In this document: positions 1 through 10,100 of the stretch, piece after piece | How the letters are laid out: each line of letters opens with the position of its first letter | How positions within the stretch are numbered: position 1 is the first letter of the stretch | Source of the DNA: CSSED10-109M sp964349455 | GTDB lineage: Bacteria; Bacillota_I; Bacilli_A; RF39; UBA660 | DNA: 31,504 bases | Direction: 5' to 3' | Assembly (NCBI GenBank): GCA_964349455.1 | Contig: CAYGGG010000004.1 | Span: 1-31,504, forward strand | Notes under the pieces: generated by a model | Told to the model about the DNA's origin: nothing | Database searches by the model: none | The model's input: only the letters and a program-made list of their open reading frames with translations | Program-made: the position numbers and the translations under genes

Positions 1-1348
1 ATTCATTAATTAAAGAAAAATTTTCTTTTAAAATAATAAATTCATCATTTGTAAATTCAAAAGTAAACGGGATTAATAAATTAATTTTATTCACACTTTT
101 TAAAGCTAATTCTTCTCTAATTTTTTCATAATTAATTCTTTCATTAGCAGCATGTTGATCAATAAGATACATTCCTGCTTCATTTTGGGCGATAATATAT
201 GTTCCAAATAAGGCAGCAACTGGTTCAATATCTGGTAATGTCTCTCTTTCTTGCGGATGATCGTCAATTAATTTTTCTTCTTTTGAAAATTCTTCTTTTA
301 CTTCACTAACCAAAAAGTCAAATTGCGTTTGTACCGTATTTTCATTTTTTACTTTCAAAATAAATTGTTTTACCCCTAGTTTTTCTTCAATTGCTTTTTT
401 AATTAATTCTTTTAATTCTTCAAATTTACTAAACTTAATATCCTGTTTTGTTGGATGAATATTAACATCAGTTAAAATTGGATCAACTTTTATTTTTAAA
501 ATAACAATTGGATATAAATTATCTGGTTTATACGTATAATACGCATCATTAATTGTTTTATTTAATTCAACATTACGAACAACTCGTTGATTAACAATCG
601 TAATAATGTGATTTCGATTTGAGCGATTTATTTGTGGTTTAGAAACAAATCCACTAATTTGATAATCAGCATTTTCATCATTAACCAATAACATTTCTTT
701 TGCAACTTCGTGACCATATATATTCATAATTACCTTGTGCAAATCATTACTACCATCGGTTTGTAAAATAGTTTTGCCATCATTTTTTAATAAAAATTTA
801 ACGTTTGGATGCGAAAAAGCAAAGCGATTTACTAATGATGCCACATTTGCTAATTCCGTATACAAACTTTTTAAATACTTTAGTCTTGCCGGCGTATTAT
901 AAAAAAGATTTTTTATTACGATAACCGTTCCTTTCCTGGCATCAGCTTTTTCAACTGTTTCAATTTTACCCCCATTAATCAATATTTTCGTCCCGATTTC
1001 ACCTGTTGACGTGATTAATTCAACTTGACTAACACTCGCAATCGAAGCTAATGCTTCGCCACGAAAGCCCAATGTTTTAATATGATATAGATCATCTTCA
1101 TTAATAATTTTGCTAGTTGCATGTCTTGAAAAGGCCATTTTAGCATCTTTTTCATCCATTCCTTCACCATTATCAATTACTTTTATTTCTTTGGTCCCCG
1201 CTTCTTTTAATTCAATTTTTATTAAATCACTACCAGCATCTAATGCATTTTCAACTAATTCTTTAACAACTGAAGCTACTTTTTCAACTACTTCCCCAGC
1301 CGCTATCTTATTTGCTAATATTTGATCCATTATTTTTATTTTACTCAT
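1..1348 (-). CDS. mutL: DNA mismatch repair protein MutL (C-terminus cut by window edge)
   Basis: MutL couples mismatch recognition by MutS to strand incision. About 449 codons are visible; the gene runs off the left edge. The N-terminal GHKL ATPase is intact: the catalytic Glu lies in a KELVEN segment (residues 29-34), followed by DNGEGM (59-64) and GFRGEAL (94-100). Near residue 400 the segment DQHAANERINYE matches the DQHA(x)2E(x)4E metal-binding motif of endonuclease-type MutL, as in Bacillus, so this is the nicking type and not the E. coli type. The start is ATG at 1348, with a GGGAGTG Shine-Dalgarno inside the end of uvrC; the two genes overlap by 8 bases and are probably translationally coupled. 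mutS is not in the window. Identity is secure. Confidence 0.97.
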   Translation of the reverse strand, partial: MSKIKIMDQILANKIAAGEVVEKVASVVKELVENALDAGSDLIKIELKEAGTKEIKVIDNGEGMDEKDAKMAFSRHATSKIINEDDLYHIKTLGFRGEALASIASVSQVELITSTGEIGTKILINGGKIETVEKADARKGTVIVIKNLFYNTPARLKYLKSLYTELANVASLVNRFAFSHPNVKFLLKNDGKTILQTDGSNDLHKVIMNIYGHEVAKEMLLVNDENADYQISGFVSKPQINRSNRNHIITIVNQRVVRNVELNKTINDAYYTYKPDNLYPIVILKIKVDPILTDVNIHPTKQDIKFSKFEELKELIKKAIEEKLGVKQFILKVKNENTVQTQFDFLVSEVKEEFSKEEKLIDDHPQERETLPDIEPVAALFGTYIIAQNEAGMYLIDQHAANERINYEKIREELALKSVNKINLLIPFTFEFTNDEFIILKENFSLINE

Positions 1349-3059
1349 TTATTTCACTCCCTAACCTTTTTCTTAAATTCATTAATGCTTTTTTATTTAT
1401 TATTTCTAATAATTGCTCATCGGTTGCTTTTTTAATCGCCCCGACTGAACCAAATCGCTTTAATAGTTTTTGTTTACTCTTTAAACCAATTAACGGAATA
1501 TCATCTAAAGCACTTTTTATGCTTTCTTTGCTACGGATTTGCCGGTGGTAATTAATTGTAAAGCGATGTACTTCTTCTTGCATCAAAGCAATAAAGCGAT
1601 ATAATTGACTGTTTTTTTCTAATATAATTTTTTGATTATTAAAAACTAGTCCCTCTGTTTGATGTTTGTTATTTTTATATATTCCGACTACTAATATTTT
1701 TAAATTAAGTTTTTCTAAAACACTTTTAGTAACATTAACATGACCAATTCCACCATCAACCATAATTAAATCTGGTTTTTCTAAACTATCAAAAAGAACC
1801 CGAAAATAACGCCGATAAATAACTTGTTTTAAACTATCATAGTCATCAAGTTTTTCTTTTATTTTAAACTTTCGATAGTTTTTTTTCAAGGGGGTCATTT
1901 GTTCAAAAACAATCATTGCCGAAACTGAATATGAACCAAATAAGGTTGAATTATCAAACAGTTCAATTCGATTTAATTGTTTTAAATTTAAAAGATTTTT
2001 TAATTCTAAATTGGTTTTTTCTTTTTCAGTTAAATTTTTTATTTTTTCATCATAATACAATTTTGCATTTTGATTAGCCATTTCAATTAATCCCCTTTTA
2101 GAACCTTTAATTGGTTTTTTTACTTTTATATTCAAGTAATTTTCTAAAGTTTTAGTTTCATAATCAATCAAAATTTCATTTGGTTTAACACGATTTTGAT
2201 AAAATTGACTAATATAGCTACTTATTTCTAAATCAACCACTTCAAATAAATAATTTTCAAAATGATTAATTTTGCCCCCTCTAATAAAGGCAACATGGAG
2301 TGCTATGAAATTGTCTTTAAAATAATAACCGAAAAGATCAATTGCAATTAAATCTTTAATTTCAACTTTTTGTTTTTCTAAAACCACTTCAATATAATTT
2401 AATAATTCTTTTAATTCTAATGCTTTTTCATAATCTAAATTGGTACTTGCTAAAAGCATTTCATTTTTTATTTTTAAAACGACTGCTTGATAATTTCCAT
2501 TTAAAAAATTAATAATTTCTTTTTCAATTTTTTTAATTAATTCAAAATTAATTTCATTTATACAAAAACCCAAACATTGATTAATATGATAATACAAGCA
2601 TGCTGAATTAGGAATTTTTTGACATTTTGGCAAGGGATATATCTGATTTAATAAATTTACAACTTTTCTTGCGGCATAAACATTTGGATAAGGCCCGAAC
2701 AAATGCGCGGTTTCTTTCTTTTTGTTTAAACGTCTAACAATTCTTAGTTTTGGCACTTTTTCACTAGTAAGTTCAATATATGGATATGATTTATCATCTC
2801 TAAGTAAAATATTATATTTTGGTGAATATTTTTTGATTAAATTTAATTCTAAAATTAATGCTTCAGTTTCATTTGCAACCACGAAATACGCAATATCTTT
2901 GATTTCTGATACTAATTTTGCGGTTTTACCAAATTGTTTTTTAGCAAAATATGAAGCTACTCTTTTTTTAATATTTTTTGCTTTACCAACATATATAATA
3001 AAATCTTCATTATTTTTAAATAAATAACAGCCCGGTTTATTTGGTAAATCTTTTTTCAT
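1341..3059 (-). CDS. uvrC: Excinuclease ABC subunit C
   Basis: UvrC makes the two incisions either side of a lesion in nucleotide excision repair, acting on the UvrB-DNA complex. The 572-residue product is slightly short for the family (about 590-610). The N-terminal GIY-YIG nuclease is seen as GCY (10-12), YVGKAKN (23-29) and R33. A four-Cys cluster at about residues 145-170 fits the known UvrC iron-sulfur site. A UVR helix-pair segment lies at about 200-225. The RNase H-like second nuclease shows FDNS, VDGG and VHRFTINYHR, which carry the usual Asp/Asp/His residues. Helix-hairpin-helix segments close the protein. The start has a TAGGTGA Shine-Dalgarno that overlaps the dinB-like stop. It sits between a translesion polymerase and mutL in one repair operon. 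Confidence 0.97.
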   Translation of the reverse strand: MKKDLPNKPGCYLFKNNEDFIIYVGKAKNIKKRVASYFAKKQFGKTAKLVSEIKDIAYFVVANETEALILELNLIKKYSPKYNILLRDDKSYPYIELTSEKVPKLRIVRRLNKKKETAHLFGPYPNVYAARKVVNLLNQIYPLPKCQKIPNSACLYYHINQCLGFCINEINFELIKKIEKEIINFLNGNYQAVVLKIKNEMLLASTNLDYEKALELKELLNYIEVVLEKQKVEIKDLIAIDLFGYYFKDNFIALHVAFIRGGKINHFENYLFEVVDLEISSYISQFYQNRVKPNEILIDYETKTLENYLNIKVKKPIKGSKRGLIEMANQNAKLYYDEKIKNLTEKEKTNLELKNLLNLKQLNRIELFDNSTLFGSYSVSAMIVFEQMTPLKKNYRKFKIKEKLDDYDSLKQVIYRRYFRVLFDSLEKPDLIMVDGGIGHVNVTKSVLEKLNLKILVVGIYKNNKHQTEGLVFNNQKIILEKNSQLYRFIALMQEEVHRFTINYHRQIRSKESIKSALDDIPLIGLKSKQKLLKRFGSVGAIKKATDEQLLEIINKKALMNLRKRLGSEINE

Positions 3060-3067
3060 TTTATCAC

Positions 3068-4234
3068 CTATTTTTTTATTACTTTTTCACCATATTTTTG
3101 ATATAAATGGTCAATTGTTTGATTTAGTTTTTTATTTTTTTGAAGTTGATTTATATCTTCAAATAAAGACATTTGATAATGGTCTGAAAAAATTAATTGA
3201 TCAACTCTTACACCTAACAAGCGAACAGCTTGATGATTCCATTTTTCAAGAAAAAGCTTTTTTACAATTTGTTTTATTTCTTTTGTTTCATCAGTTGCAT
3301 TTTTTAATTTTTTTTGATGATTTGTTGTTTTAAAAAAAGCATCTTTAATTGTAATCCCAATCACATATGCAAGTTGTTTTTGCATTCTTAATTGATATGC
3401 TACTTTTTCAGTTAATTGAAATAATTGATCAATTAAAAATTTCTCATCGTCATAATCTTGATCAAATGTTTTACTACTGCTAATACATTTATTACAATTA
3501 TTATTGACTTCAACTAACGAATAATCAATTCCTTTGGCCATATCTATTAAACTTTGTGAACGATTTTTAAAATATTTTCTTAATTTAGTTTCTTCGTAAT
3601 TTGCTAAATCAGCAATTTGATAAATGCCAATTTTTTTTAATAAAAGGTTTGTTTTTTTACCAACGCCAAATAAATCAGAAATATTTAAAGGATATAGTTT
3701 ATTTTCAATTTCATTGTCATATATTGTATTTATTTTGTTTGGTTTTTCAAGATTAGAGGCCATTTTAGCACATAGTTTATTATTACCAATGCCAATGTTT
3801 ACCGTAAAACCTAATTGATTAAATATTTCTTTTTGAATTTTTAATGCGAAATCAAGTTCATTTCCATATAGTTTTTTAACTGGTGTATAATCAATAAAAC
3901 ATTCATCAATTGAAAATATTTCTAGATCAGGCGTGTATTTTTCAAAATATGAAAATAACTTATTAGACATTTCGCTATATAACTCGTAATTGGGTGGATA
4001 AACCTTCAATTTGGGACATTTGCGCAATGCTTGATAAATTGTTTCCCCAGTAATAATATTACATTTCTTGGCCTTATCTGATTTGGCCAAAACAATTCCA
4101 TTTCTAGTATCTTTATGACCACCAATTACCGATTCAATATTTCGAATATCAAAGTGATTTTTTTTTAATAAATCAACTGCTGTCCATGATAAAAAAGCAT
4201 TATTAACATCAATATGAAAAATTACTCTTTTCAT
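3068..4234 (-). CDS. Y-family DNA polymerase (DinB/UvrX-like translesion polymerase)
   Basis: This 388-residue protein is a Y-family translesion polymerase. The N-terminal palm motif HIDVNNAFLSW gives catalytic D9. The second palm motif SIDECFIDY gives D110 and E111. The little-finger domain follows. A QMSLF segment at residues 354-358 fits the QxxLF sliding-clamp-binding consensus near the C-terminus, expected for a polymerase recruited by the beta clamp. I chose ATG 4234 (MKRVIFHID) because it begins exactly at the family's conserved N-terminus and has GGTGA upstream. The longer frame, back to 4270, would run into the terminator of the upstream gene. The name dinB is possible, but the NNAFLSW form is also typical of the UvrX/YqjW subgroup, so no symbol is given. 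The gene ends 8 bases before uvrC. Confidence 0.93.
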   Translation of the reverse strand: MKRVIFHIDVNNAFLSWTAVDLLKKNHFDIRNIESVIGGHKDTRNGIVLAKSDKAKKCNIITGETIYQALRKCPKLKVYPPNYELYSEMSNKLFSYFEKYTPDLEIFSIDECFIDYTPVKKLYGNELDFALKIQKEIFNQLGFTVNIGIGNNKLCAKMASNLEKPNKINTIYDNEIENKLYPLNISDLFGVGKKTNLLLKKIGIYQIADLANYEETKLRKYFKNRSQSLIDMAKGIDYSLVEVNNNCNKCISSSKTFDQDYDDEKFLIDQLFQLTEKVAYQLRMQKQLAYVIGITIKDAFFKTTNHQKKLKNATDETKEIKQIVKKLFLEKWNHQAVRLLGVRVDQLIFSDHYQMSLFEDINQLQKNKKLNQTIDHLYQKYGEKVIKK

Positions 4235-4259
4235 TGAATCACCACTAATATCATAACAT

Positions 4260-4281
4260 AAAAAAAGCACAAATTGTGCTT
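4260..4281 (-). terminator. Rho-independent terminator of the pseudopilin gene
   Basis: On the minus strand the pseudopilin stop codon is followed directly by AAGCAC-AATTT-GTGCTT and a run of seven T. The stem arms are at 4276-4281 and 4265-4270 and the T-run at 4260-4266. It separates the pseudopilin gene from the repair operon and argues that the dinB-like gene has its own promoter in the short gap that follows. Confidence 0.85.
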
Positions 4282-4282
4282 C

Positions 4283-6142
4283 TTATTGATCCCATTTCCA
4301 AATGGTACTAAAGTTCCAACCAACATAAGTTGTTGCTGCTTCATGAGGATAAGTCATTTGCGCAGTTGTCCTTGGTAGGCCTCTTCCATCATTGTCAGAA
4401 TATCCAGAAGTTTGTTGATTATAATAAGAATTTTCTGGAAGTGGATCGCTCCAGCTAATACCAATAAATCCACCCATATCGCTATTTCCTGTAACAATTC
4501 CAAAACTATAACAATTATTAATATTATCATTATACAACCAACCAACAAACCCGCCACCTTCTACATCAGCTACTACATTACCAGTTGCGTAGGAATTACT
4601 AATATTACCATCATTATCACCTGCAAAACCACCAATTCCCATACAATCAGTTAATTCACAAATTACATTACCAGTTGCATAAGAATTATTTACCATACCA
4701 TAGATACTCCCCGTAAACCCCCCTATTGAATAAAGACCGTTACTTCCCTCATAATCTAATGTAACATTACCAGTACTAAAACTATTATTAATCTCTCCAT
4801 TAATGCGTCCAGCAAATCCACCTAGAAAATAAGGTCCACTAGTTGAAAGTCCTCTTTGAACACCAATTACATTCCCAGTTGCATAAGAATTATTAATTTC
4901 TTCATTATATCCAAATCCAATTAACCCACCGGTATCATAAGAACCTGTCACATCACCAGTGGCAAATGAATTTTCAATTATTATACCACCGCTATCGCCT
5001 ACTAAGCCACCAACCGCCCCACTATCAGTTGTAACATCGACTGCTGAAGAAGAATTAATTATTTTTACATAATATCCATATCCAACTAAGCCACCAATTC
5101 CATAGCCTCCTCCTGTTTGCCCCGGTGCATCCGTACTTGATAAAATAGTTCCTCCTCTAACATGACAATTATCAATTAAAGTCCAGTCTTCTTCTAAAGG
5201 AGGATTCATCCAATCACCATCAGCCCATCCTAATAGTCCTCCAATTCCTTGTGACCCTCTTAAACTTATATTATCTAACATTATATTTTTAAATGTTGCT
5301 TCTTCAGCCATACCAAATAATCCCAACACTTGTTCCCCAAGAGAATTGCTAAATAACCCCGTTATTTGTGTTAAATTATCAATTATATAATTATTACCGT
5401 CATAAATGCCTGTAAAAACATTAGCCCCACCATAATCAACTGATAAGCCAATTGCCCGCCAATCAGCATAGCCACTTAGATCAATATTAGCTACTTGAAT
5501 ATATTTTTTATCAAGTCCAGCTGTATAAGTTCCCTCCCAAGTTGTTCCAGAACCATAGGTTGCTGCTGAATTGTTTCTTAAATTATTTAATTCAGCTGCG
5601 GTTGCAATTGGAATATAACTTTCATTATTAACCATTTCCGTAATTACCGAATTTGAGTAAAGAGGTCCAACTGGATATTCAAAATCTAAATCAATTCCAT
5701 CCTGCCACTGCAAATAAGGGTACGGATATAGTTCCACAACCTCACCCAAACTACAAGTCCCATCATATTCAACAATTGTAACTTCTTTTTCGGTATAGTT
5801 TTTCTTAACACACCAATTATCATCATGAATTGCCATTGCTACTTGACAAGTATCATCAACATAAATTGTTCCTTCTTTTGCCCCTTTACCAGAAAAATCT
5901 AGTGTTTCTCCAGTCATTTCCCAATCAAGAAAATCAACTTCTCGTTCACCGGAAACTCCTGAAACTAATTGTGCCATACATTCATTCTCAGCCGTTTTAG
6001 CTATCCCAATTGCCGTTGACTCAAACGCCCCCTTCCTTGCTTCTGAAATAACATTCAAGACAATTGGCATTGCAATTAATAAAATAATTGCTAAAATTAC
6101 AATTACTGCCAATAATTCAATTAAAGTAAATCCTTTTTTCAT
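4283..6142 (-). CDS. Pseudopilin-like secreted/surface protein with GLUG repeats
   Basis: The 619-residue product begins MKKGFTLIELL, a textbook type III (type IV pilin) signal: a Lys-Lys leader, cleavage after Gly4, Phe+1, Glu+5, then a hydrophobic helix to about residue 28. A pilin-like stretch with four cysteines follows (to about residue 140). Most of the rest, about residues 290-590, is made of imperfect units of the form GGxxGxxxG...NNSYATGNV, the GLUG type known from bacterial surface proteins and expected to stack as a beta-solenoid. The C-terminus (GWNFSTIWKWDQ) resembles the usual end of GLUG proteins. The start is set by AAAGGAGGG before ATG 6142; an earlier in-frame start exists but spoils the leader. 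No prepilin peptidase, ATPase or other pilus gene is nearby. Likely roles are adhesion or surface display; the substrate is unknown. Confidence 0.85.
   Translation of the reverse strand: MKKGFTLIELLAVIVILAIILLIAMPIVLNVISEARKGAFESTAIGIAKTAENECMAQLVSGVSGEREVDFLDWEMTGETLDFSGKGAKEGTIYVDDTCQVAMAIHDDNWCVKKNYTEKEVTIVEYDGTCSLGEVVELYPYPYLQWQDGIDLDFEYPVGPLYSNSVITEMVNNESYIPIATAAELNNLRNNSAATYGSGTTWEGTYTAGLDKKYIQVANIDLSGYADWRAIGLSVDYGGANVFTGIYDGNNYIIDNLTQITGLFSNSLGEQVLGLFGMAEEATFKNIMLDNISLRGSQGIGGLLGWADGDWMNPPLEEDWTLIDNCHVRGGTILSSTDAPGQTGGGYGIGGLVGYGYYVKIINSSSAVDVTTDSGAVGGLVGDSGGIIIENSFATGDVTGSYDTGGLIGFGYNEEINNSYATGNVIGVQRGLSTSGPYFLGGFAGRINGEINNSFSTGNVTLDYEGSNGLYSIGGFTGSIYGMVNNSYATGNVICELTDCMGIGGFAGDNDGNISNSYATGNVVADVEGGGFVGWLYNDNINNCYSFGIVTGNSDMGGFIGISWSDPLPENSYYNQQTSGYSDNDGRGLPRTTAQMTYPHEAATTYVGWNFSTIWKWDQ
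4452..5250 (-). repeat. GLUG-type repeat array inside the pseudopilin gene
   Basis: At least eight imperfect protein repeats occur here. Each has a glycine-rich GG(L/F)xG core followed by an INNSYATGNV-like segment. The repetition shows at DNA level too: forward-strand segments reading like ttaccagttgcataagaatt recur near 4580, 4670 and 4875. Such an array can change length by recombination. Confidence 0.8.
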
Positions 6143-6164
6143 ATTCCCTCCTTTATTTTCTTTC

Positions 6165-6170
6165 ATTATA
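6165..6170 (-). promoter_or_regulatory. Extended -10 promoter for the pseudopilin gene
   Basis: The minus strand reads TGGTATAAT just after the stop codon of the CDF-like gene: a perfect -10 box with the TGn extension. No good -35 hexamer is present 16-18 bases upstream, which an extended -10 can tolerate. Confidence 0.55.
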
Positions 6171-6182
6171 CCATACATTTTT

Positions 6183-7040
6183 TTACTTTGGCATCACATA
6201 AATTTCAATATACTTGATTTTTCGATCATTTTTTCTAATTTCGGTTTTAAAATGTTTAATTCGATTATTAATTATTCTTAAAGACAGTTTACCATTCATT
6301 TTAATTTCAGCATATAATTTAGAGTAAGGCCCTGATTTTAAAATTATAATATCTTTTACTTCAAAAACATCCTTATCAATTAAAAAAATATCTTTAATTA
6401 TTTTTATCTTTTCTTTACAAACCTCTTTTTCGCCAATAATATCACTAACATTTTCTAAAATAACATCAAAACCGGTTTTAAAAATAAATCCAGAAATAAT
6501 AATCGCACCAATCTTATCCATGTAAGAAAACAAAGAACTAAATTGTGCGAAGTAAGTTAAAGCAACTAACAATAAAGCAACCCCCGAACTTAACACATCT
6601 GATCTTGTTTCTTTGGCCAATGCTTCAATTATTGTATTATTAGTTTCAATTGATTTTTGAAATAAAAATCTTGTAAAAAAGAATTTACAAAACATTACCA
6701 TAAGAATTACGATTAATACCAATAAATTTGGTCTTGTAATTGTAAGATTAATAATGTTAATGACTAATAGAATACCGATCATAATAATAAACAAACCAAT
6801 AAAAATGGAAGTTAAATATTGAACCATTCCATAACCATATGGATGTTTTCGATTAGCCGGTTTTCTCGATACTTTATCACCAATTAAAGCCATAATATTA
6901 GTAAGTAAATAACTAGAAGTGTGAATTCCATCAACGACAACTGCTTTTGATTTTGCAAGCAAACCAAAAACAACTTGGGTAATTGAAAAAACCAAATTAA
7001 CTAAAATTGCCAATAAAATGATATTTGTCTCTTTTTTCAT
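6183..7040 (-). CDS. Cation diffusion facilitator (CDF) family membrane protein with atypical metal site
   Basis: CDF proteins are inner-membrane antiporters that export divalent metals such as Zn, Mn, Fe or Cd. This 285-residue protein has the family layout: four to six membrane helices, the VDGIH...NIMALIGDK segment of helix 2, the conserved RKHPYGYG loop (about 64-71), a RSDVLSS segment in helix 5, and a C-terminal cytoplasmic alpha/beta domain (about 200-285). The metal site differs from the usual (H/D)xxxD pairs: helix 2 reads H40xxxY44 and helix 5 reads E144xxxD148. Metal choice, or transport itself, is therefore uncertain. ATG 7040 gives an AGGTGA Shine-Dalgarno at good spacing; ATG 7043 and GTG 7049 are alternatives. 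The gene lies just downstream of the rpoC terminator and needs its own promoter. Confidence 0.85.
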   Translation of the reverse strand: MKKETNIILLAILVNLVFSITQVVFGLLAKSKAVVVDGIHTSSYLLTNIMALIGDKVSRKPANRKHPYGYGMVQYLTSIFIGLFIIMIGILLVINIINLTITRPNLLVLIVILMVMFCKFFFTRFLFQKSIETNNTIIEALAKETRSDVLSSGVALLLVALTYFAQFSSLFSYMDKIGAIIISGFIFKTGFDVILENVSDIIGEKEVCKEKIKIIKDIFLIDKDVFEVKDIIILKSGPYSKLYAEIKMNGKLSLRIINNRIKHFKTEIRKNDRKIKYIEIYVMPK

Positions 7041-7104
7041 CATTTTCACCTATTTTAATTATATAACATTTATTTACTTATTTTATCTTTTTATTATCAC
7101 TTTA

Positions 7105-7131
7105 CAAAAAAAAGATGTAAATACACCTTTT
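7105..7131 (-). terminator. Rho-independent terminator of the rpoBC operon
   Basis: The minus strand reads AAAAGGTGT-ATTT-ACATCTTTT followed by more T. The nine-pair stem (one G:U) has arms at 7123-7131 and 7110-7118 and the T-run at 7106-7113. Its first arm overlaps the rpoC stop codon. Confidence 0.85.
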
Positions 7132-10100
7132 AAATTAAATCTTGTTCTAAAACATCTAGCGGTTCCTCATCATATCTTTTTACCATTAATTCATATTCAA
7201 CATTATTATAATGTTTAGAACCAGTTCCCGCTGGAATTAGTTTTCCAATAATAACATTTTCCTTTAAACCAGTTAAATAATCAACTTTTCCATTCAATGC
7301 TGCATCGGTTAGAACTCTCGTTGTTTCTTGAAAAGCAGCTGCTGATAAAAATGAATCCGTTTCCAAAGAAGCTTTCGTAATTCCCAAAATAATTGGTCTT
7401 CCCGTTGCCGCTACTTTATTTTCCAAAATCAACCCTTTATTTTCTTCCGTAAAACGATAAATATTAACAATCGCTCCTGGTAAAAAGCTTGCATCTCCAG
7501 AATTAATAATTTTAATTTTTGAAATCATTCTTTTTACTATTATTTCAATATGTTTATCAGAAATATCAGCCCCTTGTGCGCGATAAACTTTTTGTATTTC
7601 TTTTAAAATATACATTTGAACCGTAATCGGATCAGTTGCTGATAATAATTCCTTAACACTAATAATTCCTCTTGTTAAAACTTGGCCAGCTTTTACTTCA
7701 TCATTTTCTTTAACCGTCGGAATACCAAAGAATCCATATTGAGTCGTGTGCTCTTTAACTTCAACATCGTTTTTAACACTAATAAAATATTGTTGTCCCT
7801 CTTGTCTAATTTCACTAACAATCCCATTTATTTCAGCAATTGTTGCTTTTCCCTTTGGTGTTTTTGCTTCAAACAACTCAATTACCCGTGGTAACCCTTG
7901 CGTAATATCATCACTTCCAGCTACTCCACCAGTATGCATTGTTCGCATTGTTAATTGCGTTCCAGGTTCTCCGATTGATTGAGCAGCAATAATTCCGACC
8001 GCTTCCCCAACTTCAACGATTGTTCCGGTTGCTAAATTACGACCATAACATTTTTTACAAAGCCCATTTTTAGTTCGACAAGTTAAAACACTTCTAATAT
8101 GAACTTTTTCAATTCCGGCTTTGATTATTTTTTCGGCAATTTGTTCCGTAATATAAACATCTTTGTCAGCAATCATTTCTTTTGTTTTTAAATCAATAAT
8201 TTTCTTTGAAGCAAATCGTCCAATAATTCTTTCGATTAAGGGCTCGATTATTTCATCACCATTTTTAAAGTCTTCAACCAATACCCCATTATCTGTTTTA
8301 CAATCTTCTTCACGAATAATAATATCTTGTGAAACATCAACTAATCTTCTCGTTAAATAGCCCGCTTCAGCTGTTTTTAAAGCTGTATCAGCCAGTCCTT
8401 TTCGCGCACCATGAGTTGATAAGAAAAACTCAGAAATAGTAACACCATCAGCAAATGATGAAATAACGGGTATTTCAATATTCTCACCAGTTGGTTTAAT
8501 AAATAAACCACGCATTCCCACCAATTGCGAATAACTTAGAATATTTAATCTTGCTTTTGAAAGCATCATCATTGAAATGGAATTATAACAATCATTTTTA
8601 ACAATTGCGTTTAATTCATCTTCAATCCTGGCTCTAACACCATTCCATTCCTTAATAACACCACGATATCTTTCATCTTCAGTCATTAAACCTCTTTTGG
8701 CATTTTTATTAATTAAGTCAACCCGGGTTTGCGTCTCATCAATAAACTTTCCTTTTGTCTTAATTTCATGCAAATCTGATAAAGCAATTGAAAGTCCTGA
8801 TAAAGTTGAATATTTGAATCCTAAATCTTTCATTTTATCTAGCAATACTGATGTCTCAGTTGTATAATATCTTTTGTAAATTTGGGCGACAATCTGCCCT
8901 AAAGCACCTTTATCCAATGCTTCGGGAATTTTTATTTGTTTAATTGCCTTTTTAATATCTTCACCACTTTTAATAAAATATTTAGATGGTGTTGCTCGTT
9001 CAATATTTTCAATTGAGCCATCATTAACAAATTGAAAAGTATCTGGAAAAATTTCATTAAAAATCAATTTGCCAGCCGTTGTTGCTAAATACATTCCATA
9101 ATATTGATCTAAAAAGATTTTATAACGGAATGATACAACTGGAACTGCAATTCTTGTATGTAATGTAATTTCTTTTCGCTCATAAGCCATAATTGCTTCG
9201 TTAGCATCTTTAAAAACACGCCCTTCGTGTGGTTCATTATCTTTTTCAACGGTTAAATAATAATTTCCTAAAACCATATCCTGACCTGGTGCAACAATTG
9301 GTTTACCATCTTTTGGACTTAAAATATTATTGCTACCTAACATTAATATTCTTGCTTCAGCTTGTGCCTCATTAGTAATTGGAACATGAACTGCCATTTG
9401 ATCTCCATCAAAATCGGCATTAAAAGCAACACAAACTAATGGGTGTAGTCTAATTGAACGACCTTCAATTAATTTGGGCTGGAAAGCTTGAATACCAAGT
9501 CGATGTAAAGTTGGCGCTCGGTTTAACAAAACCGGATGTTCACTTATTTTTTCTTCAACAATATCCCAAACTCTTGAATCATAAGATTCAATCATTCGCT
9601 TCGCGGCTTTAATATTAGCGGCAATTTCTTTTTTTACTAGACCATTAATTACATGTGGTTTAAACAATTCCAAAGCCATTTCTTTTGGAATCCCACATTC
9701 ATACATTTTTAAATTTGGCCCTACTACAATAACTGAACGGCCTGAATAATCAACTCTTTTACCTAATAAATTTTGACGGAACCGCCCTTGTTTTCCCTTC
9801 AACAAACTTGATAAAGACTTTAACGGCCGATTTCCCGGGCCGGTAATATTACGCCCTCTTCTTCCGTTATCAAACAAAGCATCAACTGCTTCTTGGAGCA
9901 TTCTTTTTTCATTTTGAATAATAATTGATGGGGCTCCTAAATCAATTAATTTTTTCAATCGATTATTTCGATTAATAACTCGACGATATAAATCATTTAA
10001 ATCACTCGTTGCAAAGCGACCCCCATCTAATTGAATCATCGGTCTTAATTCCGGTGGAATAACCGGTAAAACAGTTAACACCATCCACTCTGGACGATTA

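Noticed and set aside
4235..4262. LexA/SOS box in front of the repair operon
   Set aside because: No CGAAC-N4-GTTCG-like palindrome is present; only AT-rich sequence with a weak TATGAT.
4235..4270. Twelve extra N-terminal codons for the Y-family polymerase
   Set aside because: They run into the terminator of the pseudopilin gene, and the family's conserved start is at MKRVIFHID.
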